Below are positions 8,291 through 17,357 of a stretch of 64,000 nt of DNA, one piece after another. The DNA comes from Terrabacter sp. MAHUQ-38 (GTDB taxonomy: Bacteria > Actinomycetota > Actinomycetes > Actinomycetales > Dermatophilaceae), in assembly GCF_014518425.1 (NCBI RefSeq), contig NZ_JACVCU010000003.1:62001-126000 (forward strand). The letters run 5' to 3'. The position numbers and the translations under genes were made by a program. Numbering within the stretch: the first letter of the stretch is position 1; every line of letters starts with the position of its first letter. A model generated the notes under the pieces. That model did not search any database. It was not told the origin of the DNA and was given only the letters and a program-made list of their open reading frames with translations.

Positions 8291-9433
8291 ATGACGACGA
8301 AGGTCATGACCGTGTACGGGACGCGTCCCGAGGCGATCAAGGTGGCGCCCGTGGTCAAGGCGCTCGAGGCCTGTCCCGACTTCGAGTCGACGACGGTCGT
8401 GACGGGTCAGCACCGCGAGATGCTCGACCAGGTCAACGCCATCTTCGGGATCACGCCCGACCACGACCTCGACGTCTTCGCCCACGGCCAGACCCTCAAC
8501 TCGATCATGGCCAAGGTCTTCGACCGGCTCGACCCGGTGCTCGTGCAGGAACGTCCCGACGCGGTCGTCGTCCAGGGCGACACCTCGACGGTGGCCGCGG
8601 CCTCGATCGCGGCCTTCTACCGGCAGATCCCGGTCGTGCACATCGAGGCCGGCCTGCGCAGCGGTGACATCTCCTCGCCCTTCCCCGAGGAGGCCAATCG
8701 GAAGCTGACGAGCCAGGTCACCGCCCTGCACCTCGCGCCCACCTCCACCTCACGCGACAACCTCGTGCGCGAGGACATCGACGCGGCCACCGTCGCCGTG
8801 ACCGGCAACACCGTCATCGACGCGCTGCTGCACACGGTCGAGCAGCAGATCCCCTTCACCGACGCACGGCTCGCGGAGGCCGAGCGGTCCGGCCGCTCGG
8901 TCCTGCTCGTGACCACCCATCGCCGCGAGAACTGGGGCGGCGCCATGGAGGGGGTCGGCCGCGCGCTCAAGGCGCTGGCGCTGCGCTACCCCGAGCAGCT
9001 GCTCGTGCTCCCGGCCCACCGCAACCCGATCGTGCGCCAGGCCGTGCTGCCCTACCTCGCGGGCCTCGACAACGTCCTCGTCACCGAGCCGCTCGCCTAC
9101 GGCGAGTTCACCCGGCTCATGGCGGCCTCGAAGATCGTCCTCACCGACTCCGGCGGCGTCCAGGAGGAGGCCCCGTCGCTCGGCAAGCCGGTGCTCGTCA
9201 TGCGCGACAACACCGAGCGTCCCGAGGCGGTCGAGGCCGGCACGGTGCGGCTCATCGGGACCGACGAGGAGCGCATCGTCGACGAGGTGAGCCGCCTCAT
9301 GGACGACGAGAGCCACTACGCGAGCATGGCCAACGCCGTGAACCCGTACGGCGACGGTCGCGCGGCCGAACGGTCCGTGGCCGCCGTGCGCCAGCTCTTC
9401 GGGCTCGGCGAGCGCATCGCCGACTTCGAGTGA
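8291..9433 (+). CDS. wecB: UDP-N-acetylglucosamine 2-epimerase (non-hydrolysing)
   Basis: Interconverts UDP-GlcNAc and UDP-ManNAc in the cytoplasm. The 380-residue protein begins with VYGTRPEAIKVAPVV. It carries the conserved acidic residues in VVQGDTST (D near 97), HIEAGLRSG (E near 119) and FPEEANR, the His in VTTHRREN near 210, and TDSGGVQEEAP in the UDP-binding half. It is the last gene of the operon, 14 bases after the ATPase gene. Its product is the substrate of WecC, encoded at 34.4-35.7 kb, so the locus should make ManNAcA. It meets the next gene tail to tail with a 21-base gap. Confidence 0.94.
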   Translation: MTTKVMTVYGTRPEAIKVAPVVKALEACPDFESTTVVTGQHREMLDQVNAIFGITPDHDLDVFAHGQTLNSIMAKVFDRLDPVLVQERPDAVVVQGDTSTVAAASIAAFYRQIPVVHIEAGLRSGDISSPFPEEANRKLTSQVTALHLAPTSTSRDNLVREDIDAATVAVTGNTVIDALLHTVEQQIPFTDARLAEAERSGRSVLLVTTHRRENWGGAMEGVGRALKALALRYPEQLLVLPAHRNPIVRQAVLPYLAGLDNVLVTEPLAYGEFTRLMAASKIVLTDSGGVQEEAPSLGKPVLVMRDNTERPEAVEAGTVRLIGTDEERIVDEVSRLMDDESHYASMANAVNPYGDGRAAERSVAAVRQLFGLGERIADFE

Positions 9434-9454
9434 GTACTACCTCCCCGACTGTCG

Positions 9455-12436
9455 TCACAGCCGAGGTGTGATCCAGCGCAGGGCGGTGCCTGCCGCGTAG
9501 TAGATGCGGCTGCCCACGACCGCCAGCTGCCGGCTCGTCAGGCCGCTCGCGACCGGCGAGCTGACCCGCAGTGTCAGGGGGTCGATGGCGTACACCTTGC
9601 CCGCGGCCAGGTAGAGCAGGCCCCCGGAGTACACCAGATCGGCGTTCTTGTACGTCACCTCCTGACGCACCTGCTCGGGGTAGACCATGACCTGACGCCG
9701 TGTCGCCCCCGTCCGGGGATCGAGCTCGACCAACCGCGTGCCCGATGCCGCCCACAGGGTCGAGCCGGGGCCGAGTACGAGACCCCCGTATGCCTGCGCG
9801 CCGGAGAGGGGCTTGGCGGTCCAGAGCAGCTTGCGCTGCACGAAGTCATAGGCGAACACGGCGGCTGTGGACTGGGTCGGAGTGGCCCCGATCCCGCCCC
9901 ACCGAGTCGTCCCGCCGTACACGACGTTGCCGGATACGGCGAGGCTGACGATCCCCTGGTCCACGACCGGGCTGGGCACCACCTGGGGCAGGGAGGAGTC
10001 GTCGGGGATGATGCCGAGGGCGCCCCCCAACACCCCGTACCGTGGGACGGTGCCGAAGAACGTCCGGTCGCCCGAGGAAGTCCAGGCCAGAGGACGGTCC
10101 TGCTGGAGGGTGGTTCCGAGGTTCGCGAGCAGACGGGGGTTGGATCCCTCGACCCAGGGCTGCGCAGGGTCGTATCGGAAGATCTTCCCGTCGTTGTACG
10201 TGCCGAGGTACTGCACGGGTCCGTGCGCGTGCGACCCCTCCAGCTCACCGATCGCGTCGGAAGCCGAAGAGGGGGCACCCGGGTACTGGGCTCGCGCTCC
10301 CGTGGCGGGGTCCACGACGCTGAGGCTGCTCCCGCCGAAGCCCCCGACGAAGAGGCGGCCGCCGACGCCCTCGTCGATCGCCTTCACGGGCATCTTGGTG
10401 GGGGCAAACGTCACGGTGTAGGCCCGCTCGGCATACGTCGCCAGGTCGATGGCGCCGACGGTTCCGACCGGGTCGTAGGAGAGCAGCCATTCGCTCGTGA
10501 CGCCGCCCAGGGTTCCGCGATAGACGAGACGATCCCGTCCCATCGGCGTGGTCACGCGCGCTGCCGAGACCTTGGCGCCCGTCGTGGAGTCCACGGCCCA
10601 GACCTGCTGGTAGCTGATGTAGTAGAAGCTGCCGCGCGAGTCCAGGCCGCTGGGAGTCTGGGTGTAGAGGTTCGCCGGCACGTCCCAGGTTCGGTTCCGC
10701 AGGTCGTAGAGGCGGCGCTCGCCGGAATAGGTGGCGCCCGAGGCGGTGATCCCGGAGGGGGTCTGGACGAGCAGGTAACGGCCCAGGGCCTCGACGGCCG
10801 TGACCCGCCCTGCGGAGACCGGCACCGGCAGCGAGATCCGCTGCCGGTCCGTGGGGTCGGCCAGGGAGACGCGCACCAGGCAGGGGTCCGTCGAGCCGAC
10901 GCCGACGTAGGCGTAGTCGCCCACGATGGCCAGGCTGCGGGCGTACTCGTCGGTCGAGCTCACCGCGCCGAGGTCCGTGGAGGTGCCGGTGCTGGGGTCG
11001 TAGACCGCCAGGTGCGCGTCCGGGTAGGTGGCGACGACGATGCGCCCAGCGCCGTCGACCTCGAGGTCCCAGATCATGCTGGCACCTGCGGCCGGTTTGC
11101 CGACGTCGCGAGCGGGGCCACCAGCCGGGTCCACCTCGTAGAGGTGCCCGCCCGTGCCTGCCGCGTAGATCAGGCCGTTGGGGGCCTGCGCGAGCCCCCA
11201 CCCGACGCTGAGACCGGGGAGCGGGACGCGACGGGTCACCACTCCGCTCTGCACGTCCGCGAACTGCAGCTCGGCGGGCTCACCGGCGACGATGCCGAAC
11301 AGCGTGGCGCGCCCGCCGATCGTCGTCGCGTCCAAGGTCGTCGAGTTCGCGAAGCTGTCGAGCGGCTCACCCAGGCTCCCGGACGTCCACGACGTGACGG
11401 GCGACCCTGCGGTCGGGGTGAGCTGCACGTCGTCCGCGCGGGCGGTCGACGTCCCGGCTGAGCTGGTCGAGAGGACAACGCGTGCTGTCGTGGCGCCGTA
11501 CGGGGCGGTGACCCGGGCGTAGACCTGGCTCCACGACCGTGGCGATGTGGGCGAAGGCACCGTCGTGGAGCCGAGGTACGCGGCGGCGGGGCCGTACCAC
11601 TTCACGGCGATGCCCACGGACCCGGCGTTTGCCAGCACCCAGACCCTCACGTCGTGAGAGACACCCGGGAACACAGAGATGGGCGCGCTCGTGGCTGCGG
11701 CCGAGAGGACCGAGGAACTGTCCTGCAGCACCAGAGCGCTCGCGCCGACGCGGCCCGGGCTGCTCGACGCCGCACTCACGCCGACGCCCGCAGTGGTTGT
11801 CCACTGCGGCACGGGCGCGGTCAGAGTTCGGGGTAGCTCGAACCCACCATTGGGCACGATCGGCGCGAGGAGCATGACCGCGTCCCAGTACATCTGCCCC
11901 GTGGCTGCGGCGGACGAGGAGATCTGGATCGACGCGCTGCGTGCCGTGGCGGGAGCGACCGCCCGGGTCTCGACACGGGACCACACCATCGAGGCACCTG
12001 TGCTCGCGACGCTGGAGCGGCCCACGACGGTTCCGGCCGCGTCGAAGAACACGAGGGACAACGCCTGCGCTCCGGAGACCGTGTAGGAGTAGCCCTGGAG
12101 ATGGTACTGGCGACCTGCAGTCACGGCGAACTTCGGTTGCGCCACCAGAACGCCCGTCGAGGAGCTGCTGTCGGTGACCTTCAGAGCGCGGGACCCCGAG
12201 ATGGCTGTCGAGGTGACGACGACGGCCGAGTTGGGGCTGGGAGCCTGCACCGTCCACCCCTGCGGCGCCAGACCAAGGGCCTCGAAGTCCCCGACGCTTG
12301 ACGTGATGACACGCTCGAGCGCGCTCGCCGGATTCGGCGACGACGCCACGGTAGGCAGACACAGTGCCACGACGGCGCACGCCATCGCCATCACTCGCCA
12401 CAGTGGCCCAGGACGCTCCGCTCTTAGCACACGCAC
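9455..12436 (-). CDS. secreted beta-propeller protein, head-to-head paralogue A
   Basis: A 993-residue protein with a signal peptide (core MAMACAVVALCLPTVASS, cleavage probably after ASA near residue 40), so exported. Residues of about 45-330 look like two carbohydrate-binding-type beta-sandwich modules, each ending in a WDAVML or ADDVQL strand. The rest is built of repeated four-strand blades of PQQ/Kelch-like type, such as LVVYAGGTGGHLYEVDPAGG-like units and FRYDPAQPW. No catalytic site is evident. It is closely related to the divergent neighbour at 12578; shared stretches include EYAR.LA and FGTVP.YGV.GGA. A surface lectin or scaffold role for the polysaccharide is inference. GTG at 12436 lacks a ribosome site; TACATT lies 6 bases upstream. 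ATG alternatives lie inside the signal peptide. Confidence 0.8.
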   Translation of the reverse strand: MRVLRAERPGPLWRVMAMACAVVALCLPTVASSPNPASALERVITSSVGDFEALGLAPQGWTVQAPSPNSAVVVTSTAISGSRALKVTDSSSSTGVLVAQPKFAVTAGRQYHLQGYSYTVSGAQALSLVFFDAAGTVVGRSSVASTGASMVWSRVETRAVAPATARSASIQISSSAAATGQMYWDAVMLLAPIVPNGGFELPRTLTAPVPQWTTTAGVGVSAASSSPGRVGASALVLQDSSSVLSAAATSAPISVFPGVSHDVRVWVLANAGSVGIAVKWYGPAAAYLGSTTVPSPTSPRSWSQVYARVTAPYGATTARVVLSTSSAGTSTARADDVQLTPTAGSPVTSWTSGSLGEPLDSFANSTTLDATTIGGRATLFGIVAGEPAELQFADVQSGVVTRRVPLPGLSVGWGLAQAPNGLIYAAGTGGHLYEVDPAGGPARDVGKPAAGASMIWDLEVDGAGRIVVATYPDAHLAVYDPSTGTSTDLGAVSSTDEYARSLAIVGDYAYVGVGSTDPCLVRVSLADPTDRQRISLPVPVSAGRVTAVEALGRYLLVQTPSGITASGATYSGERRLYDLRNRTWDVPANLYTQTPSGLDSRGSFYYISYQQVWAVDSTTGAKVSAARVTTPMGRDRLVYRGTLGGVTSEWLLSYDPVGTVGAIDLATYAERAYTVTFAPTKMPVKAIDEGVGGRLFVGGFGGSSLSVVDPATGARAQYPGAPSSASDAIGELEGSHAHGPVQYLGTYNDGKIFRYDPAQPWVEGSNPRLLANLGTTLQQDRPLAWTSSGDRTFFGTVPRYGVLGGALGIIPDDSSLPQVVPSPVVDQGIVSLAVSGNVVYGGTTRWGGIGATPTQSTAAVFAYDFVQRKLLWTAKPLSGAQAYGGLVLGPGSTLWAASGTRLVELDPRTGATRRQVMVYPEQVRQEVTYKNADLVYSGGLLYLAAGKVYAIDPLTLRVSSPVASGLTSRQLAVVGSRIYYAAGTALRWITPRL

Positions 12437-12577
12437 TCTTCAAATGTACGTCGCGAATCGCCACTTTTACGGAGAATTCCGACATTGTTGGCATCGGACC
12501 CGGACGCCCAACCAGCTTCCTCTCCTCGGTCACACCCGTCGTCGCCCGAGGGGCGCCCGTGAGGCAGACTCGACCCC
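12437..12577. promoter_or_regulatory. shared divergent promoter region of the two beta-propeller genes
   Basis: A 141-base gap between head-to-head paralogues, AT-rich for this genome around 12436-12490. On the minus strand TACATT (12448-12443) followed by 6 bases and the GTG of paralogue A fits a leaderless promoter. No comparable box was fixed for the plus-strand gene. A weak CAGACT at 12565-12570 is the nearest candidate. Confidence 0.4.
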
Positions 12578-15500
12578 ATGCCTGGCCGGAGCCGAGTGCC
12601 GCCCGCGCGGCGCGGGCTCCGCGCCGTTCTCGTGGTGATGCTGCTGGCTGCGGGGGTGGCGCTCACGACCTCCTCGCCGCCCGACAGATCCTCCTCGGTC
12701 CGCGTCCCGTCGGCCACGGTGCTCGGGTCGTTCGACACCGATGAGACGCCGCCACCCGGCTGGACCGTGACGCCGGCGCGTGCCGCGAGCGGGCTTCGAC
12801 CTACCGCCCCCGAGGCCCAGGACGGCCCCAGGGCCCTTCGCGTCACCGGGCCGGAGGCCGGCTCCGCCCTGAACCTGGTACGCGAGGTCGGATCCACCCG
12901 GGGCGGCGACCGGTACGCCGTCGCTGCTCTCGTGCGCCCCCTCGATGGCTCCCAGCAGCTGATTCTGACGTTTCTCGACGCCTCGGGTGCACCAGTGCAG
13001 CGGGTCACGAGCACTACGCCGCCCACCAACACGTGGACAAGGACCGCAGTCGCCGGACGGGCGCCCGGTTCGGCCACCCGTGTGGTCGTCACGATCGTCG
13101 CACCCCCGTCATCGGCAGCGATCTGGGACGACGTGCTCGGGCTCGCGCCCCTCCCCCACGACCCGGGGTTCGAGTCGAGCTCACCCCTGGGCGTCGACTG
13201 GGCCGTCGACGCGCGAGGTGGCGGCAGCATCAGACGTTCGGCGGACGCGCACTCCGGTTCGTCAGCAGCCGAGCTGAGCGTGCCCGCGGGGCACGTCGTG
13301 TGGCTTCGCAGCCGGCTCGTTGCCGCATTTCCGGGCGTGGCACACAGGTTCGGAGCCTGGGTCCGCGCCACCGAGGGAGCAGTGGTCCTGACCGTCGAGT
13401 GGTACGCCGCGGACGGCAGGGTCGTCCGGTCGTCCCGCCACCAGGTCGCGGCGACGGCCCGATGGGGGCGCGTCACCGCAGACGACCTGGCACCGGAGGG
13501 CGCGACCGCGGTCTCGGTCGGCGTGTCGACGACATCCGACCGGGCCACGCACGCCTGGGTCGACGACGTCACGATCGACTCTGCGGCCGCTCGACCTCCG
13601 AGTCCCGGGGCACCCACGCGGCTCGCCGAGCTCGCCGGCTTTGTCACGACGACGACGTCCCAGATCGCCACCGTGGCCGGCCGGGCACAGCTGATGACCG
13701 TCGTGTCGGGCCAGCCTGCGACCTTCCAGGTCTTCGACCTCGAGTCGGGCCGACGCCTCGTGACCCGCCCGCTGGGCGGCGGGACCAACGGCTGGGCCCT
13801 GACCAAAGGCACGACCGACCGCGACGTGTACGTGGGTGGCGGCGACGGTCACGTCTGGCACTACGACACCACCTCGCAGGCGTTCACCGACCTCGGGCGG
13901 GCGACCCCGGAGGCGACCCTGGTCTGGGGGCTCGCGACCGACGACGAGGGTGTCGTCTGGGGCGCGAGCTACCCCGGCGGCCAGCTGTGGCGCTACGACC
14001 CAAGCCTGCGAAGGTTCTCCACGTGGGGGCGGGTCGACCCGACGGCCGAGTACGCCCGTGGTCTGGCCGTCGACACCGATGCCGTCTACGTCGGCACGGG
14101 ATCGGTCCGCCCCCACATCGTCGTCGTCCCACGTGACGGGAGCCCGACCCGGCGCATCGACCCTCCGGTGCCGATGCGGCAAGGATTCGTCAAGCAGCTG
14201 CAGCGCAGCGGTCGGTTCCTGCTCGCCCGCTTCACCTCGAACATCACCGGGGTCTACGACCTGAGGGCTTCGCGGTGGGTGACGTTGCCCGGACCCCCGC
14301 CCGTCACTCCGCGTGCCATGCCGAGCACGGCTCCACCGGACGACTCGTTCTATTTCGTGTCGGGTGGGCGCATCTGGAAGATCGCCGGTTCCGGGCCCCA
14401 GTCCGCCCGGCCCGTGGCCATAGCGACCGCGGCGCTCGATCCGGCTCGCGACAGCGCCGTCGTCCCGACCACGATCGCGGGTCGCGCCGGCGTCTGGCTC
14501 GTCTCGTTCGACGGCGTCGACCTGGTCCAGGCCGTCGAGCTGTCGAGCGTGCGGCACGTCGTCAGTCGACCTCTCACCGCAGCGCCCGTCACCAGAGTCC
14601 GTCTCGAGCCGTTGGCCTCGTCACTGCGCATCAAGTCGCTGGTCGCGGACGGGGACCGCATCCATCTCGGTGGGTTCGGTGGCCCCAGCTTCGCCACGGT
14701 CGACCGGTCGGGGCGCTTCCTCTTCCGCTACCCGACGGACCTGGACGCCTTGGACGTCGCGATCGGCGAGATCGAGGGCATGGCGGTCAACGACAGCCGC
14801 GTCTACATGGGCAGCTACACGGGGGCGCGGATCCTGCGGTACGACCCCGCGCAACCGTGGCGGGCGGCGCGAAACCCCGTGCAGGTCGGGTCGCTGGGAC
14901 CGTCGTACCTGCAGGACCGCCCCCAGGCGTGGGCCGTCGACGGCAGCCGCACCTACTTCGGGACGGTGCCGACCTACGGCGTGCGAGGGGGCGCGTTCGG
15001 CTGGGTCGACGGCCCGGACGGCGCGGTCGTCGCCGTGCGCACACCAGTCCGCGACCAGAGCGTCACCAGCATCGCCGGCCGGGACGGCATTGCCTACGTC
15101 GGCACGTCACGATGGGGTGGTCTCGGGATCAGCCCGACCACCGACGGCGCCTCGGTGTTCGCCTACGACACGAAACGCCGTCGGATGCTGTGGAGGACCC
15201 AGCCGGGCTCGGGGGTCCAGTCCGTGGGCGCCCTGGTCCTGACTCGAGAGGGGGAGCTCTACGGGCTCGCCGACGGCACCCTGATCCAGCTGGACCCCGG
15301 TACCGGGCAACGACTGCGCTCGTTCCGGCTCTCGACCGAGCCCGCGCCCAGCGTCACGACGTGGTCGAACAGCCAGCTCGTGCAGGTGGGGACGACGTTG
15401 TACGCGGCGTTCCGTGGCGGGGTCTACGCGATCAACCCCCAGTCGTTGGCCGTCGTGGCGGTGACGACGTCGGGAGCCTCACCGAACAAGCTCGCGACCG

Positions 15501-15589
15501 ACGGCCAGGTTCTCTACTACCCGTCCGGATCGCGCCTCATGGTTGCAGCGGTCCGAGGCCCGGCCGGAGCCTCGGCACGAAACGGATAA
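12578..15589 (+). CDS. secreted beta-propeller protein, head-to-head paralogue B
   Basis: A 1003-residue exported protein: signal peptide with RRGLRAVLVVMLLAAGVAL and a likely cleavage in the following Thr/Ser/Pro stretch. As in paralogue A, the first 330 residues resemble two beta-sandwich sugar-binding modules (WDDVLGL and WVDDVTID ends). The remainder is beta-propeller blades, with WHYDTTSQAF, LWRYDPSLRR, LRYDPAQPW, FGTVPTYGVRGG and VFAYDTKRR as blade strands. The match with A runs through the whole length, so the pair arose by inverted duplication or a very old split. It starts an operon with the next two genes, 10 bases apart. No enzyme motif seen; polysaccharide binding at the surface is the best guess. 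Confidence 0.8.
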   Translation: MPGRSRVPPARRGLRAVLVVMLLAAGVALTTSSPPDRSSSVRVPSATVLGSFDTDETPPPGWTVTPARAASGLRPTAPEAQDGPRALRVTGPEAGSALNLVREVGSTRGGDRYAVAALVRPLDGSQQLILTFLDASGAPVQRVTSTTPPTNTWTRTAVAGRAPGSATRVVVTIVAPPSSAAIWDDVLGLAPLPHDPGFESSSPLGVDWAVDARGGGSIRRSADAHSGSSAAELSVPAGHVVWLRSRLVAAFPGVAHRFGAWVRATEGAVVLTVEWYAADGRVVRSSRHQVAATARWGRVTADDLAPEGATAVSVGVSTTSDRATHAWVDDVTIDSAAARPPSPGAPTRLAELAGFVTTTTSQIATVAGRAQLMTVVSGQPATFQVFDLESGRRLVTRPLGGGTNGWALTKGTTDRDVYVGGGDGHVWHYDTTSQAFTDLGRATPEATLVWGLATDDEGVVWGASYPGGQLWRYDPSLRRFSTWGRVDPTAEYARGLAVDTDAVYVGTGSVRPHIVVVPRDGSPTRRIDPPVPMRQGFVKQLQRSGRFLLARFTSNITGVYDLRASRWVTLPGPPPVTPRAMPSTAPPDDSFYFVSGGRIWKIAGSGPQSARPVAIATAALDPARDSAVVPTTIAGRAGVWLVSFDGVDLVQAVELSSVRHVVSRPLTAAPVTRVRLEPLASSLRIKSLVADGDRIHLGGFGGPSFATVDRSGRFLFRYPTDLDALDVAIGEIEGMAVNDSRVYMGSYTGARILRYDPAQPWRAARNPVQVGSLGPSYLQDRPQAWAVDGSRTYFGTVPTYGVRGGAFGWVDGPDGAVVAVRTPVRDQSVTSIAGRDGIAYVGTSRWGGLGISPTTDGASVFAYDTKRRRMLWRTQPGSGVQSVGALVLTREGELYGLADGTLIQLDPGTGQRLRSFRLSTEPAPSVTTWSNSQLVQVGTTLYAAFRGGVYAINPQSLAVVAVTTSGASPNKLATDGQVLYYPSGSRLMVAAVRGPAGASARNG

Positions 15590-15599
15590 AGTTGCGGCC
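15587..15599 (+). promoter_or_regulatory. possible internal promoter before the SGNH-like gene
   Basis: TAAAGT (15587-15592) overlaps the TAA stop of the preceding gene and is followed by 7 bases and the ATG at 15600. It fits TAnnnT-type leaderless spacing within one base. No Shine-Dalgarno is visible before that ATG. Confidence 0.28.
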
Positions 15600-17357
15600 A
15601 TGCCCACGGCCCTGAGACTCGGAGTTCTCGGGAGCTGTGTCAGCCGTGACATGGCCGCCCTGCACCGCGAGTGCGCTGTCGTCCTCTACGTGGCCCGGCA
15701 GTCGTTCATCAGCGCCGTCTCCCCCGGCGTGTCCGTCGCGCCGGGAGCGGGCCTCACCTCGCCGTTCCAGCAGCGCATGCTCGAGTCCGACCTCGGCTCA
15801 ACGGGTCTCGAGCTCCTGCAGCGCCACGCGCCGGAACTCGACCTGTTGGTCATAGACCTCGTCGACGAGCGTCTCGGCGTCGTGCCGCTCGCCGGAGGCT
15901 CGTACGTCACGGACTCCCAAGAGCTAAAGGAGTCCGGCACCAAAGACCTGCTCGAGGTCGTCGGGGACGACCTCGAGCTCGGCACGCCGGAGCACTTCCG
16001 GCGGTGGTGCGGTGCTGCTGGGCGGGTGGTCGACGTCCTGCGCCGGACGGGCCTGCTCGAGCGCACCGTGGTGCTGCGCGTCCCGTTCGCCCAGACCACT
16101 GCAGACGGTTCGCCCGTGGCCGCGTTCATGGGGCGGTCCGCCCTGGAGTGGGACGAGCTCTATGCGCCGTACTACGAACACCTGCAGCACTTGGGACTTC
16201 CGGTGGTCGCCCTCCCCAGGGCCTTGGCCGTGAGTGACTCCGCGCACCGCTGGGGTCCGGCCCCGTACCACTACAACCCCGAGGCCTACGGGTGGTTGCT
16301 CGATGCCGCTCGACGAGCGGTTCGGGTTCACGACGATCCAGTGCTCGCACCGCTGCCGCGCAGCCATGTGCGCATGCCGTTGAGCGTGCCTGTCGTCGGG
16401 ATAGCGAACCCAGCCACGGCCGGGAGCATCCGGTTCCCGGTCGAGCTGGCGGCCGACGTGCGACGCTGGCGCCTGCGCGTGCGCAACCTCGACCAGCGCA
16501 CGGGTCGATCGCTCGCGGGACGCGTGGACCTGACTGGCCTGTGGCTGGGCGTCGATGCCGGCAACGGGGCGCTGGCCGCGCAGCCAGTCCGCCTCATGAG
16601 CGCGCGCACCCTGCCGTCCGGTGGACGGGAGCTGGTGACAGCGTGGTTCGATCGTCCGCTGGCCGCGGGGCGCTGGTCGCTTTCGGCAGGGTGGCGGGCC
16701 GAGACCGCCAGGGCCGTGGTCGTCTCCCTCGCCGACACCTATCGCTCCCCCGATCCCGACGCCGCGGGCGAGTCCGGCGCAGAGGGGTTCTCGGCCTCGA
16801 GGTACACGCCGCTGACCTGGGCGCTCGAGCTCGAGGTGCCCGAGACCGTTCCAGTGGTCGTCGGTTGGGGCGACGAACGCCTGCTGTCCCGCGACCCCGG
16901 GGCCGAGCTGTCCAGCTCGCCTGTCTCCCGCGCGGCGCACGACATCGCCGGGGTCCCGGTGCACGTCGTGCACCCCGGGACCGGGCTGGCGCTCTGGAAC
17001 GGCTACAGCTCCCAGTGGAGCGATGCGGCGCTTCCCGAGCCAGCGCACGAGGTCTTCCACGCGATGGGGACGCGCGACGTCCTGGCAGGCACACCCGTGG
17101 AGCAGCTGCGCACGATGTTCACCGACACCCTCGCGAAGGTGCGCCGCGGCTGGGGCCCCCATGTCACAGCCGTGCTCGTCGACGACGGGACCATCAGCGA
17201 GCCCACGCACGCCGAGTCGGCCCGCGCCTTCAACCGCTGGCTGCTCGACACGCACCCTGGGCCGGTCGCGCGCATCCGCGACGGGGCGTTCGAGCGAGTG
17301 CGACCCGCGCTGGAGCGCGCTGCACCCGACTCGACCCCCCGACAGGTGAACGCGTGA
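15600..17357 (+). CDS. GSCVSRD-domain (DUF6270-like, SGNH-type) protein with extra C-terminal region
   Basis: A 585-residue cytoplasmic protein without signal peptide. Residues 5-260 form the GSCVSRD domain: GSCVSRD at 11-17, YVARQS at 30-35, FQQRM at 56-60, LVIDLVDERLG near 83-92 and HRWGPAPYHY near 216-225. This is the block order of the family I recall as DUF6270. The N-terminal GSC and late D..HRWG look like the nucleophile and DxxH blocks of SGNH hydrolases, so esterase or acyl transfer on a sugar is inferred. Residues of about 280-420 look beta-rich; 430-585 is unassigned. Two more copies of the domain lie at 19.3-21.0 and 27.6-29.4 kb. Its stop overlaps the next start as GTGA. Confidence 0.75.
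   Translation: MPTALRLGVLGSCVSRDMAALHRECAVVLYVARQSFISAVSPGVSVAPGAGLTSPFQQRMLESDLGSTGLELLQRHAPELDLLVIDLVDERLGVVPLAGGSYVTDSQELKESGTKDLLEVVGDDLELGTPEHFRRWCGAAGRVVDVLRRTGLLERTVVLRVPFAQTTADGSPVAAFMGRSALEWDELYAPYYEHLQHLGLPVVALPRALAVSDSAHRWGPAPYHYNPEAYGWLLDAARRAVRVHDDPVLAPLPRSHVRMPLSVPVVGIANPATAGSIRFPVELAADVRRWRLRVRNLDQRTGRSLAGRVDLTGLWLGVDAGNGALAAQPVRLMSARTLPSGGRELVTAWFDRPLAAGRWSLSAGWRAETARAVVVSLADTYRSPDPDAAGESGAEGFSASRYTPLTWALELEVPETVPVVVGWGDERLLSRDPGAELSSSPVSRAAHDIAGVPVHVVHPGTGLALWNGYSSQWSDAALPEPAHEVFHAMGTRDVLAGTPVEQLRTMFTDTLAKVRRGWGPHVTAVLVDDGTISEPTHAESARAFNRWLLDTHPGPVARIRDGAFERVRPALERAAPDSTPRQVNA

Noticed and set aside
9434-9454. Terminator between wecB and the convergent propeller gene
   Set aside because: Only a 4-pair CTGT/ACAG stem is possible in and near the 21-base gap; too weak to call.
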